Shown here: in pieces, positions 8,713 through 18,125 of the stretch
How the letters are laid out: the number at the start of each line of letters is the position of its first letter
Numbering within the stretch: position 1 is the first letter of the stretch
Assembly (NCBI GenBank): GCA_026129405.1
Contig: JAHCID010000004.1
Coordinates: 186,001-250,000 of the forward strand
Source: a bacterium
GTDB taxonomy: Bacteria; Desulfobacterota; Binatia; DP-6
Reading direction: 5' to 3'
Length of the DNA: 64,000 bases
Program-made: the position numbers and the translations under genes
The notes under the pieces: model-generated
Told to the model about the DNA's origin: nothing
What the model saw: the letters and a program-made list of their open reading frames with translations, nothing else
Databases searched by the model: none

Positions 8713-9903
8713 GTGTTCCTCGATCTCTTCTACGGGCTCAGGGACGAGGGGGTGCCGGTCGGCATCCAGGAGTGGCAGGCGTTCCTCACGGCGCTGGAGA
8801 AGAACCTGCACGGCTCGAGCCTGCTGCGCTTCTACCACCTAGGCCGCGCCTGCCTGGTGAAGAGCGAGACCTTCTTCGACGCCTACGACCGCACCTTCGC
8901 GCGCGTCTTTCGGGGCGTCGAGGGCGAGCTCGGCGACGAGGTCACCTCCAAGGTGATGGACTGGCTGCGCGATCCGAAGAACTTCCCGGATCTGTCGCCC
9001 GCGCAGCTCGCCGAGCTGATGAAGCTCGACAGCGACGAGCTCATGCGCAAGTTCCTCGAGACCCTCGCCGAGCAGACCGAGCGCCACGACGGCGGCGACA
9101 AGTGGGTCGGCACGGGCGGCAAGTCGCCCTACGGCCACGGCGGCCAGCACCCGACGGGCATCCGCGTCGGCGGCCCGGGGAAGAGCCGCTCGGCGATGAA
9201 GGTCGCCGAGGAGCGCAAGTTCAAGGACTACCGCACCGACGTCACGCTCGACATCCGCGCCACCAAGGTCGCGCTGCGCCGCCTGCGCCAGCTCACCCGC
9301 CTCGGCCAGCAGACCGAGCTCGATCTCGACGAGACCATCGACGAGACCTGCCGGAACGCCGGCGAGATCGAGCTGGTCTTCCGCGCGCCGCGCAAGAACG
9401 ACGTCCGCCTGCTGCTGCTGCTCGACGTCGGCGGCACGATGGACCCGCACTTCGAGCCGGTCAGCTCGCTCCTCACCGCGTTGCACGAGGAGCGCGGGCT
9501 GCGCGACTTCCAGCCCTACTACTTCCACAACACGATCTACGATCAGCTCTACACCAAGGCGCGCATGCTGCGCATGGACGAGATCCCGACGGCCGACGTG
9601 CTGCGCAAGCTCGACTCGCGCTGGAAGGTCGTCATCGTCGGCGACGCCGCCATGCACCCCGCCGAGCTGATGGAGCCGAACGGCAACATCGATCCGCGCC
9701 GCATGGCGCAGACGGCGAGCATCGTCTGGCTCCAGCGCATCGCCCACCACTTCGAGCGCGTGGTGTGGATCAACCCCGAAGCGCCGACCGAGTGGGACTA
9801 CACGCAGACGACGCGCGTGGTGAAGAAGCTCTTCCCGATGTTCCACCTGTCCGTCGACGGCATCGCCGCGGCGGTGCAGGCGCTGGTCGGCGCGCGGCAC
9901 TGA
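8713..9903 (+). CDS. VWA-domain protein (CoxE-like), partner of MoxR ATPase
   Basis: A 396-residue protein starting at GTG 8713, preceded by AGGGAG at 8702-8707. The N-terminal half is helical and charged. The C-terminal half is a von Willebrand A fold beginning [14 protein letters not shown]. The metal-ion site would normally read D-x-S-x-S; here it is D-V-G-G-T, so the first serine is replaced by glycine and the second by threonine. Such proteins work with MoxR ATPases as adaptors that present a client. The client is not evident from the context. The stop codon forms one end of a 19-bp palindrome whose other end is the stop of the convergent DUF362 gene. Confidence 0.87.
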   Translation: MFLDLFYGLRDEGVPVGIQEWQAFLTALEKNLHGSSLLRFYHLGRACLVKSETFFDAYDRTFARVFRGVEGELGDEVTSKVMDWLRDPKNFPDLSPAQLAELMKLDSDELMRKFLETLAEQTERHDGGDKWVGTGGKSPYGHGGQHPTGIRVGGPGKSRSAMKVAEERKFKDYRTDVTLDIRATKVALRRLRQLTRLGQQTELDLDETIDETCRNAGEIELVFRAPRKNDVRLLLLLDVGGTMDPHFEPVSSLLTALHEERGLRDFQPYYFHNTIYDQLYTKARMLRMDEIPTADVLRKLDSRWKVVIVGDAAMHPAELMEPNGNIDPRRMAQTASIVWLQRIAHHFERVVWINPEAPTEWDYTQTTRVVKKLFPMFHLSVDGIAAAVQALVGARH

Positions 9904-9919
9904 CGCGCGCCGCGCGTCA
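9901..9919. terminator. Perfect 19-bp inverted repeat joining two convergent stop codons
   Basis: TGACGCGCG at 9901-9909 and CGCGCGTCA at 9911-9919 are exact reverse complements around one central base. The outer three bases on each side are the stop codons of the VWA gene (plus) and the DUF362 gene (minus). It is a compact, bidirectional hairpin without a T-tract, so intrinsic termination is only a possibility. Confidence 0.45.
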
Positions 9920-11134
9920 CGCCGGCAGGCGCACGGCGGCGGCGAGGCCGGCGTGCACGGCGTCCGGCAGCGGCGCGCCGTCGACGGCGAGCCCGACCCG
10001 CGGCACGCCGCCCGCCATCGCATACGCCCGCCGCAGGACGCGGTCGTCCCACACGGTGGCGAGGTCGTAGCGCGGCAGCGACTGCGTCCGCCACGCGGCG
10101 CCCATGCCGCCGAGCCAGTAGGTCACGACCCGGTTCGCCACGTCGACGAAGGTCTGCGAGCCGTTCGGATCGTCGAGGAAGCCGTGGCGCGCGCCCTCGG
10201 GCGTCGCGCGGCGGCTCTCGAGCAGCCAGGCGAGCGACACCATGTCGTGCGCCACCACGGAGGGGCCGGCGATGACGAGCCCGGTCTCGGGCGCGAGCAC
10301 GTAGCCGTCGTCGGGACCGAAGGTGGTGAGGACCTGCGTCGCGCTGGTCAGGACGAGACGCTGCTTCTCGCGCAGGGACGGCACCCAGTTGGCTTCGGCC
10401 GTCTTCGCCGAGAACGTCGCGGCGTCGCGGTGGTACTCGAGGCGCGAGTCGTGACGCCACCAGCCGACGGCGGCCTTCAGGCCGAGCGTGCTGCCGGCGA
10501 GGACGTGGCGCCCGCAGCGCGGCATGAGGACCACGTGGTCGACCTCGCGCAGGATGCGCGGCATCAGCACCGGCCCGACCCAGTCGGCGGCGCCGGCGGG
10601 CGTCTCGGGATCGAACGCGTCCCAGCCCGCCTCCTCGAAGGCGCGCAGCTCGCCGCCGGCCTCGGCGATCGCCCGTGCGAGGCCGGCGTCCTGCATGAGG
10701 GTGCGCGTGCTGCCGCTGCGGCGGTCCTTCGAGAAGCGCACGGCCTGCACGCCCGACATGTCGCCGACGAGGACGCGCCCCGCGCCGCGCTCGCGCAGCA
10801 GCTCGATCATGGCGCGCAGCGCGACGGGGTCGGTGGTGGCGGGGTAGGCGTTGCCGGAGTTGCACACCGGCTTCACCATCACCGTGTCGCCGCGGCCGAG
10901 CCACGCGAAGTCGGTGGCGGCGAGGGCGGCGCGGCGAACCGCGGCGGCGACCACCTCGGGGGCGGCGCCGCGGGGGACGCCGACGACGGTCACCGTCTCG
11001 TCCGCGCCGTAGGCGAGCGGCGGCCGTGGGGCAGGCTCGGCCGCGGCGCGCCCCCCGCGTGGCGCGAGCAGCGCGCCGGCGAGACCACCGGCGGCGGCAC
11101 CGAAGCGGCGACGGCTGACGGGGGCGGGGCTCAC
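9917..11134 (-). CDS. Tat-exported DUF362 protein
   Basis: A 405-residue protein if started at GTG 11134. The N-terminus has a twin-arginine signal, SRRRFGAAAGGLAGALLAPRG, so it is probably exported folded, perhaps with a cofactor. The body matches DUF362: MVKPVCNSGNAYPATTDPVAL, an acidic GDMSGVQ segment, and VVLMPRCGRHVLAGSTLGLK. DUF362 proteins sometimes carry ferredoxin domains, but no CxxCxxC cluster is present here. Function is unknown. A longer start at ATG 11185 is possible. It lies convergent to the VWA gene and divergent from the S53 peptidase gene, with about 220 bp between the two starts. Confidence 0.82.
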   Translation of the reverse strand: MSPAPVSRRRFGAAAGGLAGALLAPRGGRAAAEPAPRPPLAYGADETVTVVGVPRGAAPEVVAAAVRRAALAATDFAWLGRGDTVMVKPVCNSGNAYPATTDPVALRAMIELLRERGAGRVLVGDMSGVQAVRFSKDRRSGSTRTLMQDAGLARAIAEAGGELRAFEEAGWDAFDPETPAGAADWVGPVLMPRILREVDHVVLMPRCGRHVLAGSTLGLKAAVGWWRHDSRLEYHRDAATFSAKTAEANWVPSLREKQRLVLTSATQVLTTFGPDDGYVLAPETGLVIAGPSVVAHDMVSLAWLLESRRATPEGARHGFLDDPNGSQTFVDVANRVVTYWLGGMGAAWRTQSLPRYDLATVWDDRVLRRAYAMAGGVPRVGLAVDGAPLPDAVHAGLAAAVRLPA

Positions 11135-11358
11135 GGGCGCCGAGTCTAGGCCGGGCGCTGGCCGGGCGCCACCGTGCTGGCGCATCCGCGCACACGGCGC
11201 CCCGACTCGACCTCGGAGCGGCACCGATCGGGTCGCCGGTCGCGCCTACGCTATTTTGCTTCTTGACGCGGACCCGCGCGCAGTCCGAACATCCGTCGGC
11301 CACGCCGTTCCCGCGCGCCCTCGCACGGGCCAGCTGGGCGTGCGCGCGAGGATCAGCG

Positions 11359-14300
11359 ATGCGGAATCGGCGGGCTCGGTTGGCGGTGACGGTCACGGTG
11401 CTCCTGACGGCGGCGACGGCGATCGCGCTGCCGCGGCCGCCGGGACGCTCCGCGCCCGTACCCGGACACGTGCTCGACGCCCTCGCCGGTGCCGAGCGCC
11501 TCGCGCCGCCGCCGGGTGCCGACAAGGCCCCGATGACGCTGACGCTCACCCTGCGCCGCGACGACGAGGCCGGCTTCGCCCGCTTCGCCCAGGCCGTGCG
11601 CGACCCGGCGTCGCCCGAGCACGGCCGCTTCCGGACGCCGGCGCAGCTCGCGGACCGCTTCGGCCCGTCACGCGCCACCTACGACCGGCTCGCCGGCTGG
11701 CTCGCGGCGCAGGGCCTCATCGTCGTCGAGCCCTCGGCGAGCCGCCTGACGCTCGGCGTACGCGGCACGCGCGCCGACGTCGCGCGTGCGTTCGGCGTGG
11801 CCATCGGCGACTGGCGGGTCGGCGACCGCGTCTTCTCCGCCAACGCCGGCGAGCCGCGGCTGCCGGCCGATCTCGCGCCGCACGTGCAGGGCATCGCCGG
11901 GCTGTCCGACCTCGCCCGCGTGCAGCCGGCGATCAAGGCGCTACGCACCGGGTTCTACGTCTCGCTGTGCGCGCTGCTGATGGCGCCGGTGCCGCCGCCG
12001 CCGGGCTACAAGGTCTGCAACCCCGTCTTCGTCGACGCGTACAACCAATGCCTCGCCGCCGCGCGCTCGGCGGGCGCCAGCGGCGCGCCGTTCGACTTCG
12101 ACTTCTTCGCGCAGCCGTACGTCACTTATGCCGACATCCGCCTGATCGGCGAGCCGTGCCCGCCGTCGCCGCCGGGCCCGACGAGCTTGGCCGCCGCGAC
12201 CCAGGCCATGCCGCGCCCGCGGGCCGCGGGCGGCGCCGGGCAGAAGGTCGCGATCGTCGGCTTCGACTCCTTCGTGCGCAGCGACGTCGCCGACTACCTG
12301 GCGCTCACCCGCATCCCGGCCGGCAACATCGATCGGCTGAGCAGCGTGCCCGTGAACGGCGGCGCGCCGCTCGGATCCGACCAGGACGAGGTCCTGCTCG
12401 ACGTGACCACGGTGATGATGATCGCGCCCGAGGCGGAGGTCGTCGTCTACCACGCGCCGTTCACCGGCGCGGGCAGCTTCCAGCGGCTGTTCACCGCCGC
12501 CCTCGACGGCGGTGCGACCATCGTCAGCAACAGCTGGGCATACTGCGAGAACGAGACCACGCGCGCCGACGTGGAGAGCCTCGACGCCATCCTGCAGACG
12601 GCCGGCGCGGCGGGCGTGAGCGTCTTCACGGCCGCCGGCGACACCGGCAGCACCTGCCTCAACGGCAGCCCGAACACCGTCGCCGTGCCGGCGGGCTCGC
12701 CGAACCTGACCGCGGTCGGCGGCACGACCACCGCGAGCGGCGACGGCAAGCCGTACGCGGGCGAGCAGTGGTGGAACGGCGTCGCGGGCGTGCCGCCGAC
12801 GGGGCAGGGCGGCTTCGGCACCAGCCGCTTCTTCGCGCGCCCGAGCTACCAGGACGGCTTCACCACCGCCGCGAACCGCTCCGTGCCCGACATCGCCCTC
12901 AACGCCGATCCGAACCAGGGCGTCATGATCTGCCGCGCCAGCGGCGGCGGCTGCCCGACCGGCGCGATCTACGGCGGCACGAGCTACTCGGCACCGCTCA
13001 TGGCCGCGTACACGGCGCTCGTGAACCAGTCGATCGGGCGCAATCTCGGCTTCGCCAACGCGGCCTTCTACCCGCTCGCGGCGACGCCGGCGTTCCGCGG
13101 TCCGGCCGCCCTCGGCAGCGACTTCGCCCACGTCGGGCTCGGCTCGCCGAACGTCGACCGGCTGGTCGTCGAGCTCGCGGGCGCGACCATCGGCGTGCCC
13201 GACGCGCAGGCGTCGATCGTGACGCCGTCGCTCGAGACCGAGGCCGTGACCTCGCGCCGCGTGCCGCTGGAAGTGCCGGCCGACGGCGCCGCGAAGGCGT
13301 TCGTGGTCGTGAGCCTGCTCGACGCCGCCCGCCACGCGGTCGCGGGCAAGACGGTGACGCTCGCCGCGAGCCCGTCCGGCAACGTCGTGGTCACGCCGGC
13401 GTCGGCCGTGACCGACGACCTCGGCACCGTGTCGTTCGCGGTGACGAACCTCGTCGCCGAGGAGGTGACGTTCACCGCCACCGACACCACCGACGGCGTC
13501 GTGCTCGCGAACACGCCGTCGATTCCGTTCGTGGTGCCGCCGGCCGCGGCGGCGTCGATCGCGGCGTTCCCCACCACGGTGACGGCCAACGGCATCGCCA
13601 CCACGACCATCACCGTGACCCTGAAGGACGCGCTGAACCGCCCGACGCCGGGCAAGGAGGTCACGCTCGCCCAGGGCAACGGCCACTCGCTGATCGATGG
13701 GCCGAGCCCGAGCATCACGGACGCGGACGGCGTGATCCAGTTCACGGCGCGGAACCTCGTCAACGAGACGGTGACGTACACCGCCGTCGACGTGAGCGAC
13801 GGCGACCTGCCGGTGCCGGGTACGGCGGTCGTCGTGTTCAGCGGCGGCTCGGGCTCGGCATGCGGGCAGGGAACCGTGCCGCCCGTCGGCATCGGGGGAA
13901 CCGTGGTGACGCCGTGGGCCACCGGGTTCCTGGCGCAGAACTTCACCTACAGCGGCGTCAACTGGGGCGGCTGCCCGGGCGCCTCCCTTCCGGCCTTCCA
14001 GGCGGAGACGAACGCCTCCTACGTGCTCGGATTCCCGGTGGGCCAGGTCTACCGCTTCGGCCTCGGCGGCGGTGCGGTGTCGAGCGGCAACCTGCTCGAC
14101 ACGATCGGCCCCACGCTCGGCTGGCCGGTGTTCGGGCTCGACGGCAAGCTGTACGCGGTGCGCGGGGCCACCGGTACGGGCGGCTCGGGTGTGGTCATCG
14201 AGCTCGATCCGACGACGGGCGCGGAGCTGCGCACGATCGCGTCGAGCCTCCTCTGCCCCGGTGGTCTCGCGGTCGACCCGCTGAGCGGCGACCTCTTCTT

Positions 14301-16197
14301 CACCGGCACCTGCTTCGGCGGCTTCGAGACCAACGCGCTGCTCCGCATCGTGAACCCCGCGTCCGTGACGCCGTCCACGGTCACCTACGCGACGCTGCCG
14401 TTCACGGCGAACGGGCAGGTGTCGTTCGCCCCGAACGGCACCATCTACGTGGTCAGCGGCTACAGCGCGAATCCCGACAACGCGCCCGTCGTGCGCGTCA
14501 GCGCCACGAACGTGGCGGGGCCGCCGAGCGTCACGACGGTGGCGGGCGTCACGTCGTCGTTCCCCGTGAACGTCGGTGAGACGACGCCCGAGGGCGACGC
14601 GAAGTCGCTGCTCATCAACCGCCAGGGCGAGCTGCGCCTCGTCGACGTCACCACGGACCCGCCGACGGTGACGCCGCTCGCCGAGCGCGTCGGCATCGGC
14701 ACGATCGGCCCCGACGGCTGCTTCTACGGTACCAACGAGGGCAACGTATTCCGCGTCACCAACGCCGACGGCGGCTGCGCGTTCACGCCCAGCAACCCGG
14801 TCCCGTCGCTGACGCTGACCCCGGCCACGACCTCGCCCGATCCCGCGCAGGGCGACACGCGCACCTTCACCGCGACCTTCCACAACGTCGACACCGCCCC
14901 GGGCACCCCGGTCTTCTTCGAGGTGCGCGGCGCCAACCCGCGCGTGCAGATGGTGCGCACGAACGCCGAGGGCAAGGCGGCGCTCACCTACGCCGCCATG
15001 CGGCCGGGGCGGGACGTGCTGATCGCGACCGGCGCGGCCGGCGGTGCGGAGCTGCGCTCGAACCGCGCCAGCGTCACCTGGGCCGCGGGCAGACACACGA
15101 CGTTCCTGACGCTGAACCCGAGCCCGACGCTCGGTCAGGTCGACGTCCCCGTCGCGCTGGCGGCGTCGCTGACCGACGTCTCGAACGACCCGCCCACGCC
15201 GGTCGCCGGGGCGACCGTGGAGCTCGGTGCGGCGGGCGCGAGCTGCACGGCGACGACCGACGCCGCCGGCCTCGCCGGCTGCACCGTCGTCCCCACCGCG
15301 GTGGGCTCGTCCGTGGTGACGGCGGAGTTCGCCGGCACCGAGACGCTGCTGCCGTCGAGCGACCGCGTCGGCTTCGCCGTGCCGGCGGCGGCGCGGACGC
15401 CGCTCGGCAGCTTCCTCCTCTACAAGGCGACGACCACGAAGGGCACGGCGAAGACGCCGAAGTTCGGCCCGATCACGCTGGCCGACGCCTTCGGCACGAG
15501 CGCCTACGACGTGAACGCGCCGACCCATCTCGCCACCCCCGCGAGCGTGAACGGCCAGTCGGCCGGCGACGCCACGCACTACGTCGGCTGGAGCGTGAAG
15601 CGGGCGAAGAAGGCGCCGAAGGTGGGAAAGCAGAGCCTCCAGGTCGTCTCCGCCTGCACCAACGCCAGCGTCACCGCGAAGAAGCCGGTGACGCTGGCGC
15701 TGCCGTCGGCCGAGAGCCCGACCGCGCCGGTCACCGTGCCGGCCTCGGCCACCCAGGATCACCTCCTCTGCTGGCAGGCGAAGGCGCCGAAGAGCGCGAC
15801 GCCGAAGGGCGCGCAGGCCGAGGTCGCCGACGCCTTCGGCAGCACGCTGTGGGACCTCGGCAAGGTGGCGCTGGTCTGCAACCCGGTCGACAAGAGCGGC
15901 AGCCCGGAGATACTGAAGGGCAAGGAGAAGGGCACGCCGTTCCCGATCACGCCGGCGACGATCCAGCATCCCGCCGAGCACCTCGTCTGCTACGACGCCA
16001 AGCCGGCGAAGAAGCGCATTACGCAGAGCGGCTGCGGTCCAGCGACGCCGGGCGACAAGGGCACGAAGATCAAGCCGGCGCAGTCGAAGGTGCCGGCGCA
16101 GCGCGGCCTCCACGTCGCCAACCAGTTCGCGAGCGGGCAGCTCGACACGAAGAAGATCCCCATCCTCGTCTGTCTGCCGGCAGCCGTGTCGCCCTAG
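11359..16197 (+). CDS. Very large secreted S53 peptidase (pro-kumamolisin type) with Ig-like and repeat C-terminal domains
   Basis: A protein of 1612 residues starting at ATG 11359, with GAGGA at 11348-11352 as ribosome site. A signal peptide (MRNRRARLAVTVTVLLTAAT...) is followed by a pro-kumamolisin activation domain and an S53 catalytic domain. The sedolisin residues are visible: E344 and D348 (DEVLLD), D428 (AAGDTGS) and S542 (GGTSYSAP). After the peptidase come two invasin-like Ig repeats (about 640-840), a propeller-like region (about 870-1130), more Ig-like sequence, and three repeats of a pattern in which a Leu-rich strand is followed by DAFG or NQF and a Cys-Pro ending. S53 enzymes are acid-active endopeptidases. 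The long C-terminus probably anchors or displays it outside the cell. It appears to be a stand-alone gene. Confidence 0.9.
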   Translation: MRNRRARLAVTVTVLLTAATAIALPRPPGRSAPVPGHVLDALAGAERLAPPPGADKAPMTLTLTLRRDDEAGFARFAQAVRDPASPEHGRFRTPAQLADRFGPSRATYDRLAGWLAAQGLIVVEPSASRLTLGVRGTRADVARAFGVAIGDWRVGDRVFSANAGEPRLPADLAPHVQGIAGLSDLARVQPAIKALRTGFYVSLCALLMAPVPPPPGYKVCNPVFVDAYNQCLAAARSAGASGAPFDFDFFAQPYVTYADIRLIGEPCPPSPPGPTSLAAATQAMPRPRAAGGAGQKVAIVGFDSFVRSDVADYLALTRIPAGNIDRLSSVPVNGGAPLGSDQDEVLLDVTTVMMIAPEAEVVVYHAPFTGAGSFQRLFTAALDGGATIVSNSWAYCENETTRADVESLDAILQTAGAAGVSVFTAAGDTGSTCLNGSPNTVAVPAGSPNLTAVGGTTTASGDGKPYAGEQWWNGVAGVPPTGQGGFGTSRFFARPSYQDGFTTAANRSVPDIALNADPNQGVMICRASGGGCPTGAIYGGTSYSAPLMAAYTALVNQSIGRNLGFANAAFYPLAATPAFRGPAALGSDFAHVGLGSPNVDRLVVELAGATIGVPDAQASIVTPSLETEAVTSRRVPLEVPADGAAKAFVVVSLLDAARHAVAGKTVTLAASPSGNVVVTPASAVTDDLGTVSFAVTNLVAEEVTFTATDTTDGVVLANTPSIPFVVPPAAAASIAAFPTTVTANGIATTTITVTLKDALNRPTPGKEVTLAQGNGHSLIDGPSPSITDADGVIQFTARNLVNETVTYTAVDVSDGDLPVPGTAVVVFSGGSGSACGQGTVPPVGIGGTVVTPWATGFLAQNFTYSGVNWGGCPGASLPAFQAETNASYVLGFPVGQVYRFGLGGGAVSSGNLLDTIGPTLGWPVFGLDGKLYAVRGATGTGGSGVVIELDPTTGAELRTIASSLLCPGGLAVDPLSGDLFFTGTCFGGFETNALLRIVNPASVTPSTVTYATLPFTANGQVSFAPNGTIYVVSGYSANPDNAPVVRVSATNVAGPPSVTTVAGVTSSFPVNVGETTPEGDAKSLLINRQGELRLVDVTTDPPTVTPLAERVGIGTIGPDGCFYGTNEGNVFRVTNADGGCAFTPSNPVPSLTLTPATTSPDPAQGDTRTFTATFHNVDTAPGTPVFFEVRGANPRVQMVRTNAEGKAALTYAAMRPGRDVLIATGAAGGAELRSNRASVTWAAGRHTTFLTLNPSPTLGQVDVPVALAASLTDVSNDPPTPVAGATVELGAAGASCTATTDAAGLAGCTVVPTAVGSSVVTAEFAGTETLLPSSDRVGFAVPAAARTPLGSFLLYKATTTKGTAKTPKFGPITLADAFGTSAYDVNAPTHLATPASVNGQSAGDATHYVGWSVKRAKKAPKVGKQSLQVVSACTNASVTAKKPVTLALPSAESPTAPVTVPASATQDHLLCWQAKAPKSATPKGAQAEVADAFGSTLWDLGKVALVCNPVDKSGSPEILKGKEKGTPFPITPATIQHPAEHLVCYDAKPAKKRITQSGCGPATPGDKGTKIKPAQSKVPAQRGLHVANQFASGQLDTKKIPILVCLPAAVSP

Positions 16198-16763
16198 GCA
16201 TGATGGTCGGATGTCGACGGCGAGTCCTTGCTTGCAGATCGGGTAGCAGACGGATGCTGCAGTTGGGGTATGCCGATGGGGAGGCTCACGCCTTGCGCGC
16301 AAGGTGCCAATTGCCTCGGTATCGTGGAGGGGTGAGCGCATTTGCGATCAGACCATCGGCCTGGCTCCGTTCGTAATTGATGGGCGAGAGGCAGCCGAGG
16401 GCGGAGTGGCGCCGGTGCCGGTTGTGCCGGCCCTCGATGAGTTCGAAGACGGCGAGGCGGGCTCCTGCGCGGCCAGCTCGGGCGTGCACCCGCGACGTGC
16501 CGTACGTCCCGCGCGAGTGCGTGTGGATCGCCCGGATGTGCGCGAGCAGCTCGGCATCGACCTGCGCGCATCGTAGAGCCGGTCGCTGCGTCCACGCAGA
16601 GAAGTCGCTGGGGGAGGCACCCTGGCCGTGCCTCGCGCGTGCGTGCACTCGTCGCGTTCATCGGGGAGTCAGAGTGTGGACGGTAGTTCGATACACGAAA
16701 ATCGGACACCGCCCGGGTGGGGTGCTCGGGTCGCGAAGACGACGGACCGATGCGGAGTGTCGC
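16198..16763. other. 566-bp gap holding an IS3 remnant and a palindrome
   Basis: No complete gene is seen. The stretch contains a deleted IS3 transposase (16367-16618, listed separately), a perfect 14-bp palindrome CCTTGCGCGCAAGG at 16291-16304, and from about 16655 a segment repeated imperfectly near 18243 on the other side of the outer-membrane protein gene. From here rightwards the DNA looks less GC-rich than to the left. Confidence 0.6.
16367..16618 (-). pseudogene. IS3-family transposase OrfB remnant, internally deleted
   Basis: On the minus strand an open frame joins two separated parts of an IS3-type OrfB. The first part reads DFSAWTQRP followed by DAELLAHIRAIHTHSRGTYG, matching the region just before the catalytic core. 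The second reads FELIEGRHNRHRRHSALG, then CLSPINYER, which is the family C-terminus. The DDE catalytic core that should lie between them (roughly 150 or more residues) is missing, so it cannot transpose. It marks a past insertion at the left border of the composition change. Confidence 0.75.
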
Positions 16764-18125
16764 ATGCGAAGATGTAGATTGGGGCGAGGGACGGCCGTGC
16801 TCGCGCTGTCGTGCGTCGTGGTCGCGGCTGGCGTCGCGCTTGGCGCAGACGACACCAACGCGGTCGCGGCCCCTTATCGCAGCGCAGGGCGCTTCTATCT
16901 CTCCTTTGACGCCGGCCATGCGTTCGTCCTTGACGACCATCTCGTTGGAGACGTCCACCTCGACCAGCCGAACGGATTCGACCTCGTCCTCGGCGGCAGC
17001 GGCGGCATCGACCTGAGCGAGCACTGGGGCATCGAGCTGCAGGGGCACGGCGTCGAGAGCGACGTCCGCTCGACATCGCTGGGAAAGCTCGAGGAGTACA
17101 GCAACATCACCATCGTGCCGGCAGCACGCTTTCGCTGGCCGCTCGGCGGTGGCCGAGTCGTGCCCTACGTAACGGCCGGTGTGGGCTACGCGATCAACGA
17201 CGACAACGACCAGCACAAGCCGCTCGTGAAGGTAAAGGCCGACGACTCGACCGTGGTGGGGTCGCTCGCGGGAGGCGTCGACTACTTTCTGAGCCCCAGC
17301 GTCGCGGTCGGGGTCTCGTTGCATGGATTCATCTTTCCCGACCAGGACGTTCGGGTGACGGTCCGTGACGATCGCAATCGCATCGTCAGCGACCAGCGCG
17401 GCTCCTTCAACCAGAGCTCCATCGCACTGCTCGGTCACGTGCGCGTCTATCCGGGCTCGCCGGCTTCAGTGGATGGAGGCGGAGCGTGGCTGCTCGCCGA
17501 CCATGGACCGTTCGACACCGACGAGCGTCGCTGGTTTGCGTATCTCCTCGGTGGTCACACCGCGATGTTCGACCATCGCTTCGGTGGCGGCGTCACGCTG
17601 AGCGACCCCGGCGACTTCAACGCGACGCTCGGCGCCGGCGTCGGTGTGAACCTCGATCGCCACTGGGGCGTCGGCATCGAGTTCTTCGACGTCGCGCCCA
17701 ACGTGCACGCCGACCCGTATGGCAAGTTCACGGAGATCGACAACTTGACGTTCCTGATCAAGGGCCGGTTTCGCTGGCCTTTCCTGAACGGACGGCTCGT
17801 CCCGTATGCTACGGCGGGCCTCGGCGCCGGCACGTTCGACCTCAACGACAGCCGAAGCGTCGTCGACATCCCGACGCAGCAGGGGACCGCCGTCACCGCG
17901 AAGTCGCCAACGGTGAGCGTGCAAGCGACCCAGGTGGCCGCAGAGGCTGGCGTTGGGCTCGAATACTTCTTGAACCACTGGATTAGCGTCGGTCTTGCGG
18001 TACCGGTCTACATTTACCCAGACATCGCTACGACGGTGCAGCGGGGACGCCGTCCGGTCGAGAAGGGCCACGCGAACTTCTCGGGCGTCGCGCCCGAGCT
18101 GCAGCTGAAGGCTTACTTCAACTGA
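16764..18125 (+). CDS. Outer-membrane beta-barrel protein with internally duplicated barrel
   Basis: A 453-residue protein from ATG 16764 with a signal peptide (MRRCRLGRGTAVLALSCVVV..., cut after GVALGA). It consists of two homologous halves of about 200 residues. The halves share HWGIELQGHGVE versus HWGVGIEFFDVA, then the pattern RFRWPLGGGRVVPYVTAGVG versus RFRWPFLNGRLVPYATAGLG, and EYF or DYFL with a following S-V/I-G-V strand. Each half looks like an 8-stranded OmpW/OprF-like barrel and the chain ends in an aromatic-containing strand (LKAYFN). It could form two linked barrels or one larger barrel. It stands alone on the plus strand between IS3 debris and the efflux operon. Its role is unknown. 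Confidence 0.78.
   Translation: MRRCRLGRGTAVLALSCVVVAAGVALGADDTNAVAAPYRSAGRFYLSFDAGHAFVLDDHLVGDVHLDQPNGFDLVLGGSGGIDLSEHWGIELQGHGVESDVRSTSLGKLEEYSNITIVPAARFRWPLGGGRVVPYVTAGVGYAINDDNDQHKPLVKVKADDSTVVGSLAGGVDYFLSPSVAVGVSLHGFIFPDQDVRVTVRDDRNRIVSDQRGSFNQSSIALLGHVRVYPGSPASVDGGGAWLLADHGPFDTDERRWFAYLLGGHTAMFDHRFGGGVTLSDPGDFNATLGAGVGVNLDRHWGVGIEFFDVAPNVHADPYGKFTEIDNLTFLIKGRFRWPFLNGRLVPYATAGLGAGTFDLNDSRSVVDIPTQQGTAVTAKSPTVSVQATQVAAEAGVGLEYFLNHWISVGLAVPVYIYPDIATTVQRGRRPVEKGHANFSGVAPELQLKAYFN

Noticed and set aside
11941-16341. A 1466-codon open frame antisense to the S53 peptidase
   Set aside because: Arg/Ala/Val-rich low-complexity translation without motifs, a usual by-product of very GC-rich codon bias; the plus-strand frame has a signal peptide and catalytic residues.
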